Shown here: one piece after another, positions 10,019 through 20,142 of the stretch
Numbering within the stretch: position 1 is the stretch's first letter
How the letters are laid out: the number at the start of each line of letters is the position of its first letter
Position numbers and translations under genes: made by a program
The notes under the pieces: model-generated
The model's database searches: none
What the model was told of the DNA's origin: nothing
What the model saw: only the letters and a program-made list of their open reading frames with translations
From: Sambucus nigra
Lineage: Eukaryota > Streptophyta > Magnoliopsida > Dipsacales > Adoxaceae
DNA length: 64,000 bases
Assembly (NCBI GenBank): GCA_949130495.1
Contig: OX422215.1
Span: forward strand, 72,679,244 to 72,743,243
Direction: 5' to 3'

Positions 10019-11370
10019 TGTCGTGGAGTCTCAGTTTGAGTCTGAATATAGCGCTACATAATTGGGACAATCTCTTCACTAGCAAGGTCCTATTGTTTTC
10101 AAAGGATGCGATGAATGAAGTTTAGGGGGTGAGACTCGAAAGTGTTTGTTCCAAAAGTCTTTAAGAAATTTGTCAGGATCAAAACTCATATGGCTGCAAG
10201 AAGGCTTGAAAATAAGAAAGAGTCCGCAGTTAGGTCTCGCAACCAATATAGAAATACAATCCTCTTAAAGTCCATGGTAGGAACAATGAAGTAGTAAGCT
10301 CGAAAGCTAAAGAAGAAATTCTAGTAAATTTGGCTAACTACACCAAGTGTCGGGCTCTAGAATCCTAGAAATCAACTTCTTCCGCGGCATATTATTTTGG
10401 GGAAGGAGATATATGGTATATTCTTACATGCCACATCCATTGTGTTATTAGCAAATTATTGCGGACACTAACCTAAGAGGTAAAATAGTTTATATATACA
10501 AGCATTTTTTAATGATGACGCAACCATATGGGTCATACGCTGCAACCATACGTGACACATGTCGTAGCTAAATTCTTAAACAGGTTAGTATTTAATGTTA
10601 ACTAACTTGAAGATCGAAGCCCTAGAATTTAAGGGGTTTGCTCAAGAATGCCAAAATCAGATATATGTTTTCAACTCCAAAATCAGTGAATTTGATCCCG
10701 CACAAGTGCATCACCATGTGTCTATTTTATGTATTGATCCTACGAGCTGGGGACAGAATAAAGCCCTAAGAATCTAAACCAAGCTAGCAAATTTGAATTA
10801 TTGGGTCAACATTGGTGTTAACAGCTTATTTTATCGATTGACTATTGATTCAAGTGTAGGATCAGTTATCTAATACAAATCCAATGAATTACATAAATTC
10901 AAATGGGTTCAATTCGTCATGAAATTGGCAAAAACGAATTCAGATGATGGATCATTCGATTACCATAGTTTATTTGCAAAGGCAGGAGTTCAAATGGAAC
11001 GATTCCAATCAGAGATCAAAAATAGTTGGAAGGATTAAATTATAAAGCTATTCAGGAGATTTTTGGTCAAAAAAATTACCTTAAAATGAGTGAAAATCGG
11101 TTGCTCAGCCTCCTGACATCACAATGTGCCGCCTCATAACCACCATAGGCTACCTTGAAAGGTTGCTGGAAAAATCAAGAGAAGGAATGGACAGAGGTTG
11201 GCTTTCGATTTTCTCTCAAGAGTTAGAAAACGTAATGTAGTCCACGACCGGTTGCATTTATATAAGAGTGCACGGGAAGACGAAGCGTCGTTTTGAAAAT
11301 GGATACCGCAGAGGTAACACACCGCGTCATCAACAGTATTAAGACACAACACCAATTACTCCTTGGCACT
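10019..11370. other. 3' internal region of nested element, no gene seen
   Basis: No domain was recognised on either strand. This stretch would include the promoter of the antisense gene (upstream of 10,018 on the minus strand) and the sense-strand 3' untranslated region. One CCGCGG occurs at 10,382. Confidence 0.4.
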
Positions 11371-11387
11371 ACGCCTTGGGGGCTTAT
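11371..11387 (+). other. Polypurine-tract region before nested 3' LTR
   Basis: The sequence ACGCCTTGGGGGCTTAT directly precedes the LTR. It is G-rich but not a pure purine run, so it is a weak or decayed plus-strand priming site, inferred from position. Confidence 0.4.
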
Positions 11388-12038
11388 TGATATGACAGAT
11401 ATTACAGCCTGCCGCGAAATGAGGACAATATGCCTACATTGAATCATGATGCCGCAGTCCAAAATGTATAGGTTGCAGCCCCCACTCACAGACCACAACC
11501 CTAATATGCTTGCTCACTTGGTCGCGACCCCACATACACAGGATGCGGCCCCTTGCATGTTACAATGTGCGGCCCCAGTTTATTCACTTAACCGACCGTA
11601 ATCCCTTTTGCTTGATCAACAGTCACACAACATTTGCACCTCCTATAAATAGAGGTCCATGCCTCAAGATAGGGGTTTCTGGGTTCATTTCTTACACCAA
11701 CACTTATCTTAGAGCTGGTTATTCTCTCTCGATGCTTGGTGTAGCTTGGGGACTACTCTCCAGCATCGCAGTCATTGCCCTGACATTCCCGGAATCATCA
11801 TATTCACATATTCTCTTCTATTCTTATGCTTGTATGCCTCTTTAGGCCTAATAACCATGTACCAAACAATGCATATAATAAGAATGAGGCGCCAAAGTGG
11901 ACGTAGGCTCATTTTAATAGCCGAACCACTCCATATCATGTCTTTTATCTCTCTTTACTTGCTCTATTTGCTTATTATGTACTTTGTACTTGACTTGCTG
12001 GCATGAGAACAATAAGTGGAGGATTTCTCGTATCATTA
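11388..12038 (+). repeat. 3' LTR of nested element
   Basis: It aligns with 3,687-4,337 from TGATATGACA to TATCATTA at equal length (651 bp), including the TATA box at about 11,643. Differences between copies are mostly C/T and G/A, many at CpG sites in the dispersed GC words. Confidence 0.9.
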
Positions 12039-12043
12039 AGTAC
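12039..12043 (+). repeat. Right target-site duplication of nested element (AGTAC)
   Basis: AGTAC follows the right LTR and continues in frame into the interrupted integrase (S-T-A-Y-H-P). It matches 4 of 5 bases at 3,682-3,686. Confidence 0.8.
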
Positions 12044-12834
12044 GGCATATCACCCACAGACTTATGGACAAACTGAGCGGGTAAATCAGATGTTAAAGGA
12101 CATGCTCAGGATGTGTATACTTGATTTGGGGGGATGTTAGGAGCAGTACCTTTCACTGGTGGAGTTCTCTTATAACAACTCCTACCAGTTCACCATCGAC
12201 ATGGTACTGTTTGAGGCACTTTATAGACGGCCTTATCGTTTGTCCACTTATTGGTTAGAGCCTGGTGGGGGATAACAAGCTGTTGGGACCAAAGATGACT
12301 TAGGATACCACTGTCAAGATTGAGCTTATTTGGGTACGCATTCAGATAGCTCAGGATACATATAGAGGTAGAGATTGGGGACCATGTCTTGGTATACTTG
12401 TCTCCCATGAAGGGAGTCCTGAGGTTGGGGAAGAAAGGGAAGCTAGCGTCGAGGTATGTAGGGCCTTTCCCGATCATTGAGAGAATAGGTCCAGTTTCTT
12501 GTAGGTTGGGATTATCGAAGAATCTATTGAGGATTCACGACTTATTCCATGTGCCGTCGCTGAAGAGGTATCAGAGAGTGAGATGGATTTTTGGCACATT
12601 CCAATGGAGGAGATTGATTTTCATCCAGACATCTCGTATGATGAGAGACCGGTTGCTATTCTTGATCGTAGTGAGCATAACTTGCGTTCAAATGTAGTGC
12701 CCCTTATTCGAGTTCAATAGGGATGCCATAATGTTGATGAATCGACATGGGAGGCGGGAGGATGATATGCGAGAGCAATTTCCAGATATTTTTACCACAG
12801 ATACGTCCGAATTTCGAGGATAAAATTCCTTTGC

Positions 12835-12844
12835 AAAGGGGAAA
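12835..12844 (+). other. Polypurine tract of outer chromovirus
   Basis: AAAGGGGAAA lies three bases before the TGTAACACCCC start of the LTR, the expected position for plus-strand priming. Confidence 0.75.
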
Positions 12845-12847
12845 TTA

Positions 12848-15109
12848 TGTAACACCCCGTATTTTTGAATAATTAATTTTAGTATTTTAATCACACGTGT
12901 CCTCATAATAATATTGCTTATTTAATAAATATTAATTAGTGAGAATAAAATTAATATTTATGGTGGAATAAAGTTTAATTAAGTGTGATTAAGTAAATTA
13001 ATTTTGGTAAATTGATAGTACGTCGTAGTGGGTAATAACGACGGGGACTGATGGTATCTCAACCGGGACATACTGGTAGGTTATTTTTAGGTTAAGATGG
13101 AATATTGATGTTTGATGGATCGGATCGTGATTTCGAGTCCATGATTGATCCAAAATTGGTCGAAATAGTCAAAATCAAGTACCCGGGTTAGAGATTGGTT
13201 AGCGGGAACTTTTTAGACCAGTCGGGGACCATTCGAGGGCATTTAGGTCATTTTTCATTAAGGGGTTAACCTAAATTCGATATTAAGAGGTTTAAATAAG
13301 AGATTAGGGTTAGAAGACAACCACTTTACACAATCTAAACCTTTAGGAATCTTTTGGTGAGAAAAGAAGGCGGCAAAATACTTAGGAGATCCAAAGGGCA
13401 TAACCTGGAGAAGGAAATTGGGGAGGAATCTTCCCATCTTCAAATCAACATAAAGGAATTCAGAATTCAACGGATATAAGGCAAGTGTATAGCTTTATTT
13501 CTTAATTTATTTGTAGTAATTCTTTCATATACAAAATGGTGGAAACCAATTGAATTTTGGGTTGGGGATTACTATATGAAAAATGGGTTTTGGGGAGACA
13601 AGCCTACATGAATGATTGATGGAAGTTAACTAGGATTTAGAGGGGTTATAAGTCCTATGATAATTTGAATATATACAATAGAAATTTATATTTGACTTCG
13701 TATAAAAATGATGATTGAACAAGGGAAGAAATATGGGAGTTGTGTTACAATCGTGGTGATGGAATTAATGAGATTTGGATTGAATCTTGATGTTGTTAAT
13801 GAATTTAAGAGTGAAAAATTGATTAGGTTCCTATACAAAATCTTTAAAAGACTTGGAAACTTGTTTGGATACTTATTGGGATTGATTCGGGTGACTAAAG
13901 ATGTGGAAACCCATCACTTTCACATCAGATTTGGGCTCCTACCCAGAATCGAATCGATTTGGCCTTCACAGGCAAATCGATTCAGCTATGAACTCAAATC
14001 GATTCGAACCTGCTATGAGGGGAACTTGGTATTTTATTATGCATTAAGGATAGTTTTGGGAATTAAAAAATTGATTGAGATTAAGTAAATAATTTTAATA
14101 CTCTGTAGATGGGTTCAGTAAGGGAAATTCGGGTAGACGAGAATTTATTCAATTTACATGTACGTAGGGTATTTAGGAGAGAAAATACTCGAAACGTAGA
14201 ATATGGAACATGATAGCATGGCTTCAGATTATAAAGTGAGGATAGTTTGAGAATGTCCGGGAAACTCAAAAATGATAAGATATATTAAATTATTTAATTA
14301 AGAGAAGAATTTAATTAAATAAGAGTCGGGGTTAGACTCGGGTTATTAGACTAGTGCTTTGAGGGATAGGCATGGATTAGTTGATATATATATATATACA
14401 CTGATATGGTCAATATATATATGTGTATTATAATATCTGTGTGTATGATATTATGTGAAATATACCCCTCTAGTGCTATCAATGGAGGTTGCGCGGCATC
14501 GGCCCTTGGTCATAGCACTATGTTTATATTCGTGTGATTTATATTCATAACGAGGTAATTGTTAGTATGGTTATGACTCACTGTTAAAGGACTATGGCCA
14601 TCTCTAATTGTTAGTATGTGTTCAGTCACAGGGATGCCAAGGATGATTACTCTTTCTAGGAACATGTAGTTGTAGCTGATGTGGAGGCTTTCAGGATTCA
14701 GAGTAGTCTCTTCATTTATTGCTATCTATATTAGGTTATCTATTTCAGTTATCAGTTGGGCGTGTTTCCCGTTTTATTTAAAATTATGCATTTCTGATTA
14801 TTATAGATAATTAGATTTCATGTATCAGATTTTTGTCGGATGGTTTATTCAGGGACTTTATTCATTTATCCAAGCTTTAGACTTTACATGTGGTTTCATT
14901 TATCCTGTTACCGTGTATGGATCTATTGTGGATTTGTTTATTTTGTTGTGTTACTCAAAGATAAAATTGGCATTGCTTGTTAAAATTAAATAGGTGGTTA
15001 GTAAATAATTTATGTTTCGACAGTGATGCTAAGAATAAGTCATATGATACTACCATTTTATTCTGGTAGCGGGCTGGCCACACATTATTTTAATAGGTGG
15101 GGTGTCACA
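12848..15109 (+). repeat. 3' LTR of outer chromovirus (2.26 kb)
   Basis: It starts TGTAACACCCC and ends GGGGTGTCACA, which are inverted repeats with one mismatch in 11. The length of 2,262 bp suits a Tekay-type LTR. No protein domain is present. A short zone at 13,945-14,010 repeats the self-complementary word AATCGATT three times. TA-rich microsatellite occurs near 14,380-14,430. Right after the LTR the interrupted copia RT reading starts (GGTGG at 15,110-15,114 would be one target duplication, with its partner left of the window). Confidence 0.85.
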
Positions 15110-15730
15110 GGTGGGAAGCCTCATGTATGTTATGTTGTGTACAAGATTAGATATCTACTTTGTCATTAGCATGGTCAACAGGTTCTAGTCTAACTTAAGT
15201 GAGGCGCACTAGACTAGAGTAAAGCACATTCCCAAGTACCTTAAAATAATTAAAGATTATGTGATGGTTTACTTAATGGATAGTCTTGTGCCTTTAGGGT
15301 ACACAAACTCAAACTTTCTGTTCGATAAAGAATCCAGAAAATCATTAGAGGAGTATCAACCAATCATGTAGTGTTTATTTGACCTTGGAAGTCGAATATG
15401 TTTCCAATTTGGAGGTAACAAAGGAGATTATTTGGCTCTGGAACTTCCTAAGTGAATTGGGTGCCGTTCCTTCAATGCAGTCGACTATTACTCTTTATTA
15501 TGATAATAGCGGTGTGGTTGCTAACTCTAAAGAACCAAGGACACATAAAAGGTATAAGCACATTGAGTGCAAGTATCACTTGATACGAGAGATCGTGTGA
15601 AGATGTGATGTCATCATTTTCAGGACAACTTGACGTATGCTTTTACAAAGAGCTTAATAGCTAATGTGTTTGTGCAGATGGAGTAGGTGTTAGATTCATA
15701 TATACACGAGTTTAAGACTAAGTGGGAGAT
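15110..15730 (+). pseudogene. Ty1/copia RT end and RNase H fragment
   Basis: Directly after the gypsy LTR the sequence reads VGSLMYVMLCTRLDI, a conserved copia RT segment, and continues with decayed VKHIPKYLK and GYTNSNF phrases. The open piece 15,379-15,600 (73 aa) contains the RNase H blocks ...VEYVSNLEVTKEIIWL, LYYDNSGVVANSKEPRTHKR and KHIECKYHLIREIV. The Asp of YDNSG is kept. Frameshifts and stops lie before and after. The fragment ends at a purine run, GTGGGAGA (15,723-15,730), the usual position of the copia polypurine tract. The left part of the copia gene must lie beyond the left edge of the window. Confidence 0.85.
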
Positions 15731-15965
15731 TATTGGATTTTTATTCTTAAATCCATGTATGATGTTTATTTATTAATAAAGGTATGCCAGGTTCATTTTA
15801 AAATAAGGACCATGTTTATAAGAATTTCTTATATTTGTTTTAGATATATTATATTAATCTCGATCAAATGAACTTATTAGGAATTCTAGTGAGTTGGGTT
15901 TGGCCTAACCATTGAAGATCAAACTATTGGCTCTAGTTCAGTCGATGAACAATTCACAAACTAGA
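15731..15965 (+). repeat. Start of copia 3' LTR (fragment)
   Basis: After the purine run the sequence reads TATTGGATTTTTATTC, where copia LTRs commonly start TGTTGG. It is AT-rich and runs to 15,965, where another LTR begins. The true end is not seen, so this assignment rests on position. Confidence 0.5.
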
Positions 15966-17780
15966 TGTAATAATAACCCGTATTTTTGTGGAATTTTATT
16001 TTAATTATGGAATTTGGATTAATTTATTTAAATGGAGAAAATTTAATTTATAATTAATCTGAATTTAATTGTAATAATTACTAGCGTGACGAGAGTTAGT
16101 ATTTATCGGAAATAATTACGTGGAATATTACTTAACGAGTAAAGTAATAAGTGAATATGAGAATATTATTTTGGCCGAGAGTGAAATGTTCGGCGGTTAC
16201 AATACACTTAGTTGGGACGCGCGTGTGAGTCGCATCAGTATTACTTTATTGAGCTAAAAAGGAAAATTTATTTTTAAGTAACTCATATGGACATTTTGAG
16301 CACGACAGTGTGTCCGTAAGGATCGAAATAGTCAGAAAACACTACTCGGGTGTTTTATTTGGATTCCGGAGCATTTTAGCACAAAACGACACCCCTGATG
16401 GGTATTTTGGTCTTTTGGGATTTTTTGGGAATTAAATGGACGAAAATTAGGTTTCAATTAAAAGCAACGTCGGTTGAGGTTGCAGTCAGTTTCAACCTAC
16501 GTGAAAGAGAGAGAGAATCAAGGAGGAAGAAGACCCCATAGGAGAACTAAGCCAAAAACTCAAGATTTTCCACTAAGAATTACACCAAAGCGTAGATCGC
16601 GATGAGAGGATCAACTCCATACCAATTTTGTTCAACAATTCAGAGGATCACGAAAAGGCAAGTGTTTATCTTGCTAAAATTATGAGCATATATGATTCAT
16701 GTTAACCTAGATTATGAGATAGCCATTGATGCTATGAATTTAAGACTGAATCCCCATTAAATTGTGAAATTGGAAGATAGGTTTGCATGTATATGAATAA
16801 CACTATTGTAGGAATGATAAATCTGGCAATTCTATGTTATAATTATGAAATAATTGGGGGGTTTGAATGATTGTTCATGGTGGGTTTATTATTAATGGAC
16901 TTTTAGAGATTGAAGACATTAGTTTAGATTCCTTATGATTATGTAAAGATTTGTCACTTAAATCATGTTAGAAAGTACCCTATTATGATTAGGAATAGTT
17001 TAGAATCATTGATTGGGAGTTGGTATGAATTTTAGACGAAATTGGATGAGGAAAGAATTGTTTAAAATGAAGTTTGGAGGAACAGGGGTACTCTCGAAAT
17101 TCTCGTTCGAAGACTTGCCCAGGTCATTCGAATGACCTTGTTCGAACGAGAATTCCAACGAGATTTTTGATTCGTTCGAACTGAGAGGTTGGTTCGAACG
17201 AGAATTCTGGACTTCTAATGAGATTTCAGAATACTCATTTTTGGCCCGGATAAGTTAGAACCTTTCTGGTTCAGTCCGAGTGAGAAAAATTAACCTACAC
17301 TATTATCGAATGACTTAAATTCTTAGTTAGTAAGGAGTTGAGAGAGGATATTCATTGGGATATAGCAGGGTAATCGAGCCTTAGAAAAAAGGTATATGTT
17401 AGCGAGATAAGTTTAAGTGTGGCAATAATATGTGTAATAGAGACGATGATACTATCTATAAACTTGAGGAATTAGGTTGCAAGAATACCTATTGTACATA
17501 TATTAAGCTGTGTGTATGATTGTTAGATAAACTATTGTGTGTATAGCATATCTACGCTGCTTGCTATCGAACGGAGGTTGCACATTGTGGACAATCATGC
17601 CTTGAAGAGCCTTCAGGCGGGATATTGATTGGTATCACTAGAGCATAGAACCTAGGTACGAGCTATCTATGAAAACGATAGTGATGACGGTCGTATGGGT
17701 GCGTAGGTATGTGCATAGCCCATAGGCTTGGGACTATGTTTGCCTCCAATATATGTGTTTCGTTTTGATGGTTACTACAC
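15966..17780 (+). repeat. Second Tekay-like LTR fragment
   Basis: It begins TGTAATAATAACCCGTATTTTT, close to the 12,848 LTR start. It shares its layout: AT-rich first part, a transcribed-region-like segment with a GGCAAGTGT phrase (about 16,657; compare 13,480), a zone of short palindromic words, and a GGAGGTTGC block (about 17,573; compare 14,485). No GTGTNACA-type end is seen, so it seems cut off near 17,780. It is a different subfamily from the outer LTR. Confidence 0.6.
17090..17215. repeat. Zone of TTCGAACGAG palindromic words
   Basis: CTCGTTCGAA, GGTCATTCGAATGACC, TTCGAACGAGAATTC (twice) and GATTCGTTCGAACT are crowded into about 125 bp of the LTR fragment. The words are self-complementary or pair with one another. 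Confidence 0.75.
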
Positions 17781-17808
17781 CAAATCCTGCGAATGGTCAC
17801 GCCCAGTG

Positions 17809-18275
17809 GGTCACGGCCCAAGTTCGAGACCAGCTGGTCGCGGACTTGGGCCGCGACCCACTCAATATTTAGCGTGACCATATTCGATGCTCTGTAAGTG
17901 GTCATGCCCCAAGTCCGTGACCACAGTGGTCGTGGACTTGGGCCGTGACCAGGTCGTGACCATCTTGGCGCCAAACTCGCACCAAAATTCCCTCCAAGCT
18001 TGGTCGCGGATGGGTCACGACCCAAGTCCGTGACCCATGGCATGACGAAGAAGAGAGTACACAGATTGAGGGTCACGGCTATGGGCCGTGACTATTTCTT
18101 GGTGTGGGTCACAGCTATAGGCCATAACCATTTGTCAATCAGCAGCAGGTTTTGTTGTTGGGCTGAAGTTGGTCGCACATGGGGGTCACGGCTTCAGGCC
18201 GTGACCATTCATCAAGCAGCAGCAGGTAAGGAACTAATGGGTCGCGATGGAGGGTCGCGGCTCTTGGCCGTGACC
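17809..18275. repeat. Nine dispersed 23-bp GC-rich palindromes
   Basis: Segments with the form GGTCRCGG, seven bases, CCGYGACC start at 17,809, 17,836, 17,900, 17,928, 18,013, 18,071, 18,107, 18,184 and 18,253. All are exactly 23 bp; some have one to three mismatches between arms. The copy at 18,184 has perfect 9-bp arms around TTCAG. The intervals between them (27 to 113 bp) are unrelated to one another, so this is not a simple tandem repeat. Confidence 0.85.
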
Positions 18276-18478
18276 AGGTTCAGCCATTAAAAAAGGGAAC
18301 TGCGCTTTTCTCAGACCCTAGTCTGTTTTTGGGCATTTGCGATTTCGATTTTGGGCAAGTTTGGGCGATTTCGATTTTGGCTATTCAATTTCTGCGATTT
18401 CAGCTCTAAGATTTTAGCTCTAAGAATTTGTCAATCAGTAGAAGGTTTGGCCATTTCGATTTATTCATTTGTGGATGA

Positions 18479-18665
18479 TATGTGTGTGTGTGTGTATGTG
18501 TGCATATGTGTGTGCATTTCGATTTATTGATTTGTGACTGATGTGTGTGTATGTATAGATTTATATTTGTGTATATCTGTGTGTGTGCATATAGATTCTA
18601 TTTGTGTGTGTATGAATAGATTTATGTTTATATGTGTGTGTATGCATAGATTTATGTATATATGT
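18479..18665. repeat. TG-rich microsatellite region
   Basis: Interrupted (TG)n runs with recurring ATAGATTTAT phrases make up this stretch. It is a simple sequence with no coding sign. Confidence 0.85.
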
Positions 18666-18752
18666 CAATAAACCCTAGAAATTGTATTAGGGTTATTTTT
18701 TTTGATAAAAATTATTAAAAACCCTAGACATTGTATTTTTTTTTAAATACAG

Positions 18753-18858
18753 ATATTTAGTCCCACTTTTAAAGATTTATTGGCATCCACTCCTGTCTTT
18801 TTATTTTTTTTAGTCGTAGGTCCTAAATACAATTTTAAGTAGTTATGGGACTAAATAT
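18753..18858. mobile_element. Small fold-back (MITE-like) element, 106 bp
   Basis: ATATTTAGTCCCA at 18,753-18,765 is the exact reverse complement of TGGGACTAAATAT at 18,846-18,858. A further GGGACTAAA lies at about 18,907. No coding sequence is present. It may be a miniature inverted-repeat element or a fold-back remnant; no clear target duplication was identified. Confidence 0.5.
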
Positions 18859-19603
18859 AATTTAAAAAATACATGGAAGGGGCGCCTAAAAAAACTTTGG
18901 ACATGGGACTAAACCCCAAAATACTGTATTTTTTTTGACAAAATCTGATTAAATGGTTTTTTAATAAGTAAAAAAATTACATCGACATTGTTTTGGGTTA
19001 TTTGCATGTCATCATATTATATTGGGGGTTATATGCGTGTCGTTAATTTTTATTTTGATAAAATATAATTAAGTGTTTTTTTTTACATTCTATTGGGGGT
19101 TATATGCCTGTCGTTATTTTTTAGGATAATTCTAGACTGACACACAAATGCTTTTGATATTGAATATGTTGTTCATTGATTTTAAGAAGAAGATGAAATT
19201 GAAGGGTATTCGCCCATATTAGCAAATATGGCTATTACAAAGTTTTCCATAATAATTATTATTGTATTATAAATATAGCAAATATCGCTATTCATAAGTT
19301 TTTCAAATAATCTTAATCTTTTTGTAGGAGATATTTCGGCGATTTGGTGTGATTTTTCATTTTCGTAGATTCTTTCCAGTCAAAGCAGAATAATTGACCT
19401 CCCTACCAGAGCAGCTTTGGTATAATTTTGTTTGGTAGTATGTAAACAATAATGCAATATCTAAAATAGTTTTGGCACTCTTATTTCCATTTTTTTTTGT
19501 TGAAACTAAAGTCGATTGTGTGCAAACGTTGAATGATTTTAACTAAAGTCGATTGTTACTGATAACTCTTTTTTCATTTGTATACAAATTAGCTAAAGTT
19601 TAG
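18859..19603. other. AT-rich non-coding DNA
   Basis: No gene is recognised. A local duplication of about 70 bp (ATTGGGGGTTATATGC phrases at about 19,021 and 19,091) is present. A possible splice acceptor (TTTTTGTAG at about 19,321-19,329) precedes a short open stretch, too weak to call. Confidence 0.4.
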
Positions 19604-19824
19604 ACCATGCCCAGCTGTCTTTGGATGTTTTTCTCGTGGCCCAAAAGCGTGTATGTACAAGGTTCTTCAGGTAATTGTCTTGGATAACTTGTATGAGAAT
19701 GTGTTTAATAGTGAATTTAACTTTCCTTTCGCTTTAATTACGAGTTCACATAGATAAGTTTTAATAATTTCCTCTCTTTTGGTTGCAGATAATTGAGAGG
19801 AAATGTGAAAAACATTTCAATCTG
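19604..19824 (+). pseudogene. Two exon-like segments with a GT-AG intron (unidentified gene fragment)
   Basis: The segment 19,604-19,670 reads PCPAVFGCFSRGPKACMYKV plus LQ and is followed by GTAATT. The segment 19,789-19,824 reads IIERKCEKHFNL, is preceded by TTGGTTGCAG and followed by GTATGC. The 118-bp intron between them (19,671-19,788) is AT-rich and both joins fall on codon boundaries, so the two segments read as one continuous peptide of 34 residues. I do not recognise the protein. Neither a start nor a stop can be assigned, and the satellite begins about 320 bp downstream. This may be the remains of a host gene broken by satellite DNA or retroelements, or a chance combination. Confidence 0.35.
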
Positions 19825-20142
19825 GTATGCTTTATTCAACTTATACGTATGTGTCGGTATTTTCTCTTGTGAACTTTGATATTTCGATATGTTTATTTGT
19901 GAGTAAAGGTTGTGGCTTTATTTGTTTGATGCTTGCTCCTCGTGGCTTGACTTCACTAAATTTTCGTGCTAGAGGATAAGATCCTCAATAGGGGAGTGAA
20001 ATGATAGTTAGTTTTAGACGCTCAACACTTGATTGTATCTTATAAAAGAATGGAATAACGGAATATCATAGTACTTTCATAAATTAACAAGAAAAACGTG
20101 AAGTAGGGGTCATACACCTTATTAAGCTTCTCCATAACTGAT
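19825..20142. other. Non-coding DNA up to the satellite boundary
   Basis: No feature is recognised. The phrase GAATATCATAGT at about 20,061 recurs at 20,143, where the satellite starts with a degenerate copy of its own GAATACGATGGTAAT phrase. The boundary is therefore gradual over some tens of bases. Confidence 0.4.

Larger units (their letters stand above)
3687..12038 (+). mobile_element. Nested 8.35-kb LTR retroelement, Tat/Ogre-like, apparently non-autonomous
   Basis: Two LTRs of 651 bp (3,687-4,337 and 11,388-12,038) bound about 7.05 kb of internal sequence. The ends are TGAT...ATCA in the left LTR (TG...TA in the right, a likely point change) and the target duplication is AGTAT/AGTAC. 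A primer-binding-like TGGTGCC sequence starts at 4,341. The internal region carries a gag C-terminal segment of the Tat/Ogre type, a 60-bp minisatellite, and a minus-strand gene with introns. I find no RT, RNase H or integrase domain inside, so it would depend on another element for movement. The LTRs differ by roughly one base in ten by eye, so the insertion is old. It disrupts the outer integrase exactly within a conserved block. Confidence 0.88.
12039..12847 (+). pseudogene. Integrase C-terminal part and chromodomain-like tail, outer chromovirus
   Basis: The reading resumes with STAYHPQTYGQTERVNQ, which carries the third catalytic residue (Glu) of the DDE integrase, then FSYNNSYQ. Several stops and frameshifts follow. 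The open piece 12,389-12,697 contains VYLSPMKGVLR, GPFPIIERIGPVSCRL and IHDLFHVPSLKRY, the usual C-terminal integrase sequence. After a frameshift near 12,590 the tail continues as HIPMEEIDFHPD, AILDRSEHNLRSNVVPLIRVQ (then TAG) and STWEAGG. This pattern matches the chromodomain-like end of chromoviruses, thought to guide insertion to heterochromatin. It joins directly to the polypurine tract at 12,835. Confidence 0.85.
1..15109 (+). mobile_element. Ty3/gypsy chromovirus (Tekay/Del-like), left end outside window, split by a nested element
   Basis: Domains run in the Ty3/gypsy order gag, protease, RT, RNase H, integrase, chromodomain-like tail, polypurine tract and 3' LTR, all on the plus strand. 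The body is 1-3,686 plus 12,039-15,109; the 8.35 kb between them is a younger insertion. The long 3' LTR starting TGTAACACCCC, the integrase C-terminal sequence and the chromodomain-like tail suggest the Tekay/Del branch of chromoviruses; that assignment is from family knowledge and not from a tree. The 5' LTR and the start of gag lie left of the window. Every domain carries stops or frameshifts, so the copy is dead. It sits inside a Ty1/copia RT gene whose right half resumes at 15,110. Confidence 0.85.

Noticed and set aside
13708..14088. A 126-aa plus-strand reading frame in the outer LTR
   Set aside because: It is inside a non-coding LTR, spans the AATCGATT word zone and has no recognisable domain.
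17663..18290. Frames of 96-137 aa around the palindrome zone
   Set aside because: The 23-bp palindromes generate open frames on both strands; no conserved protein sequence is visible.
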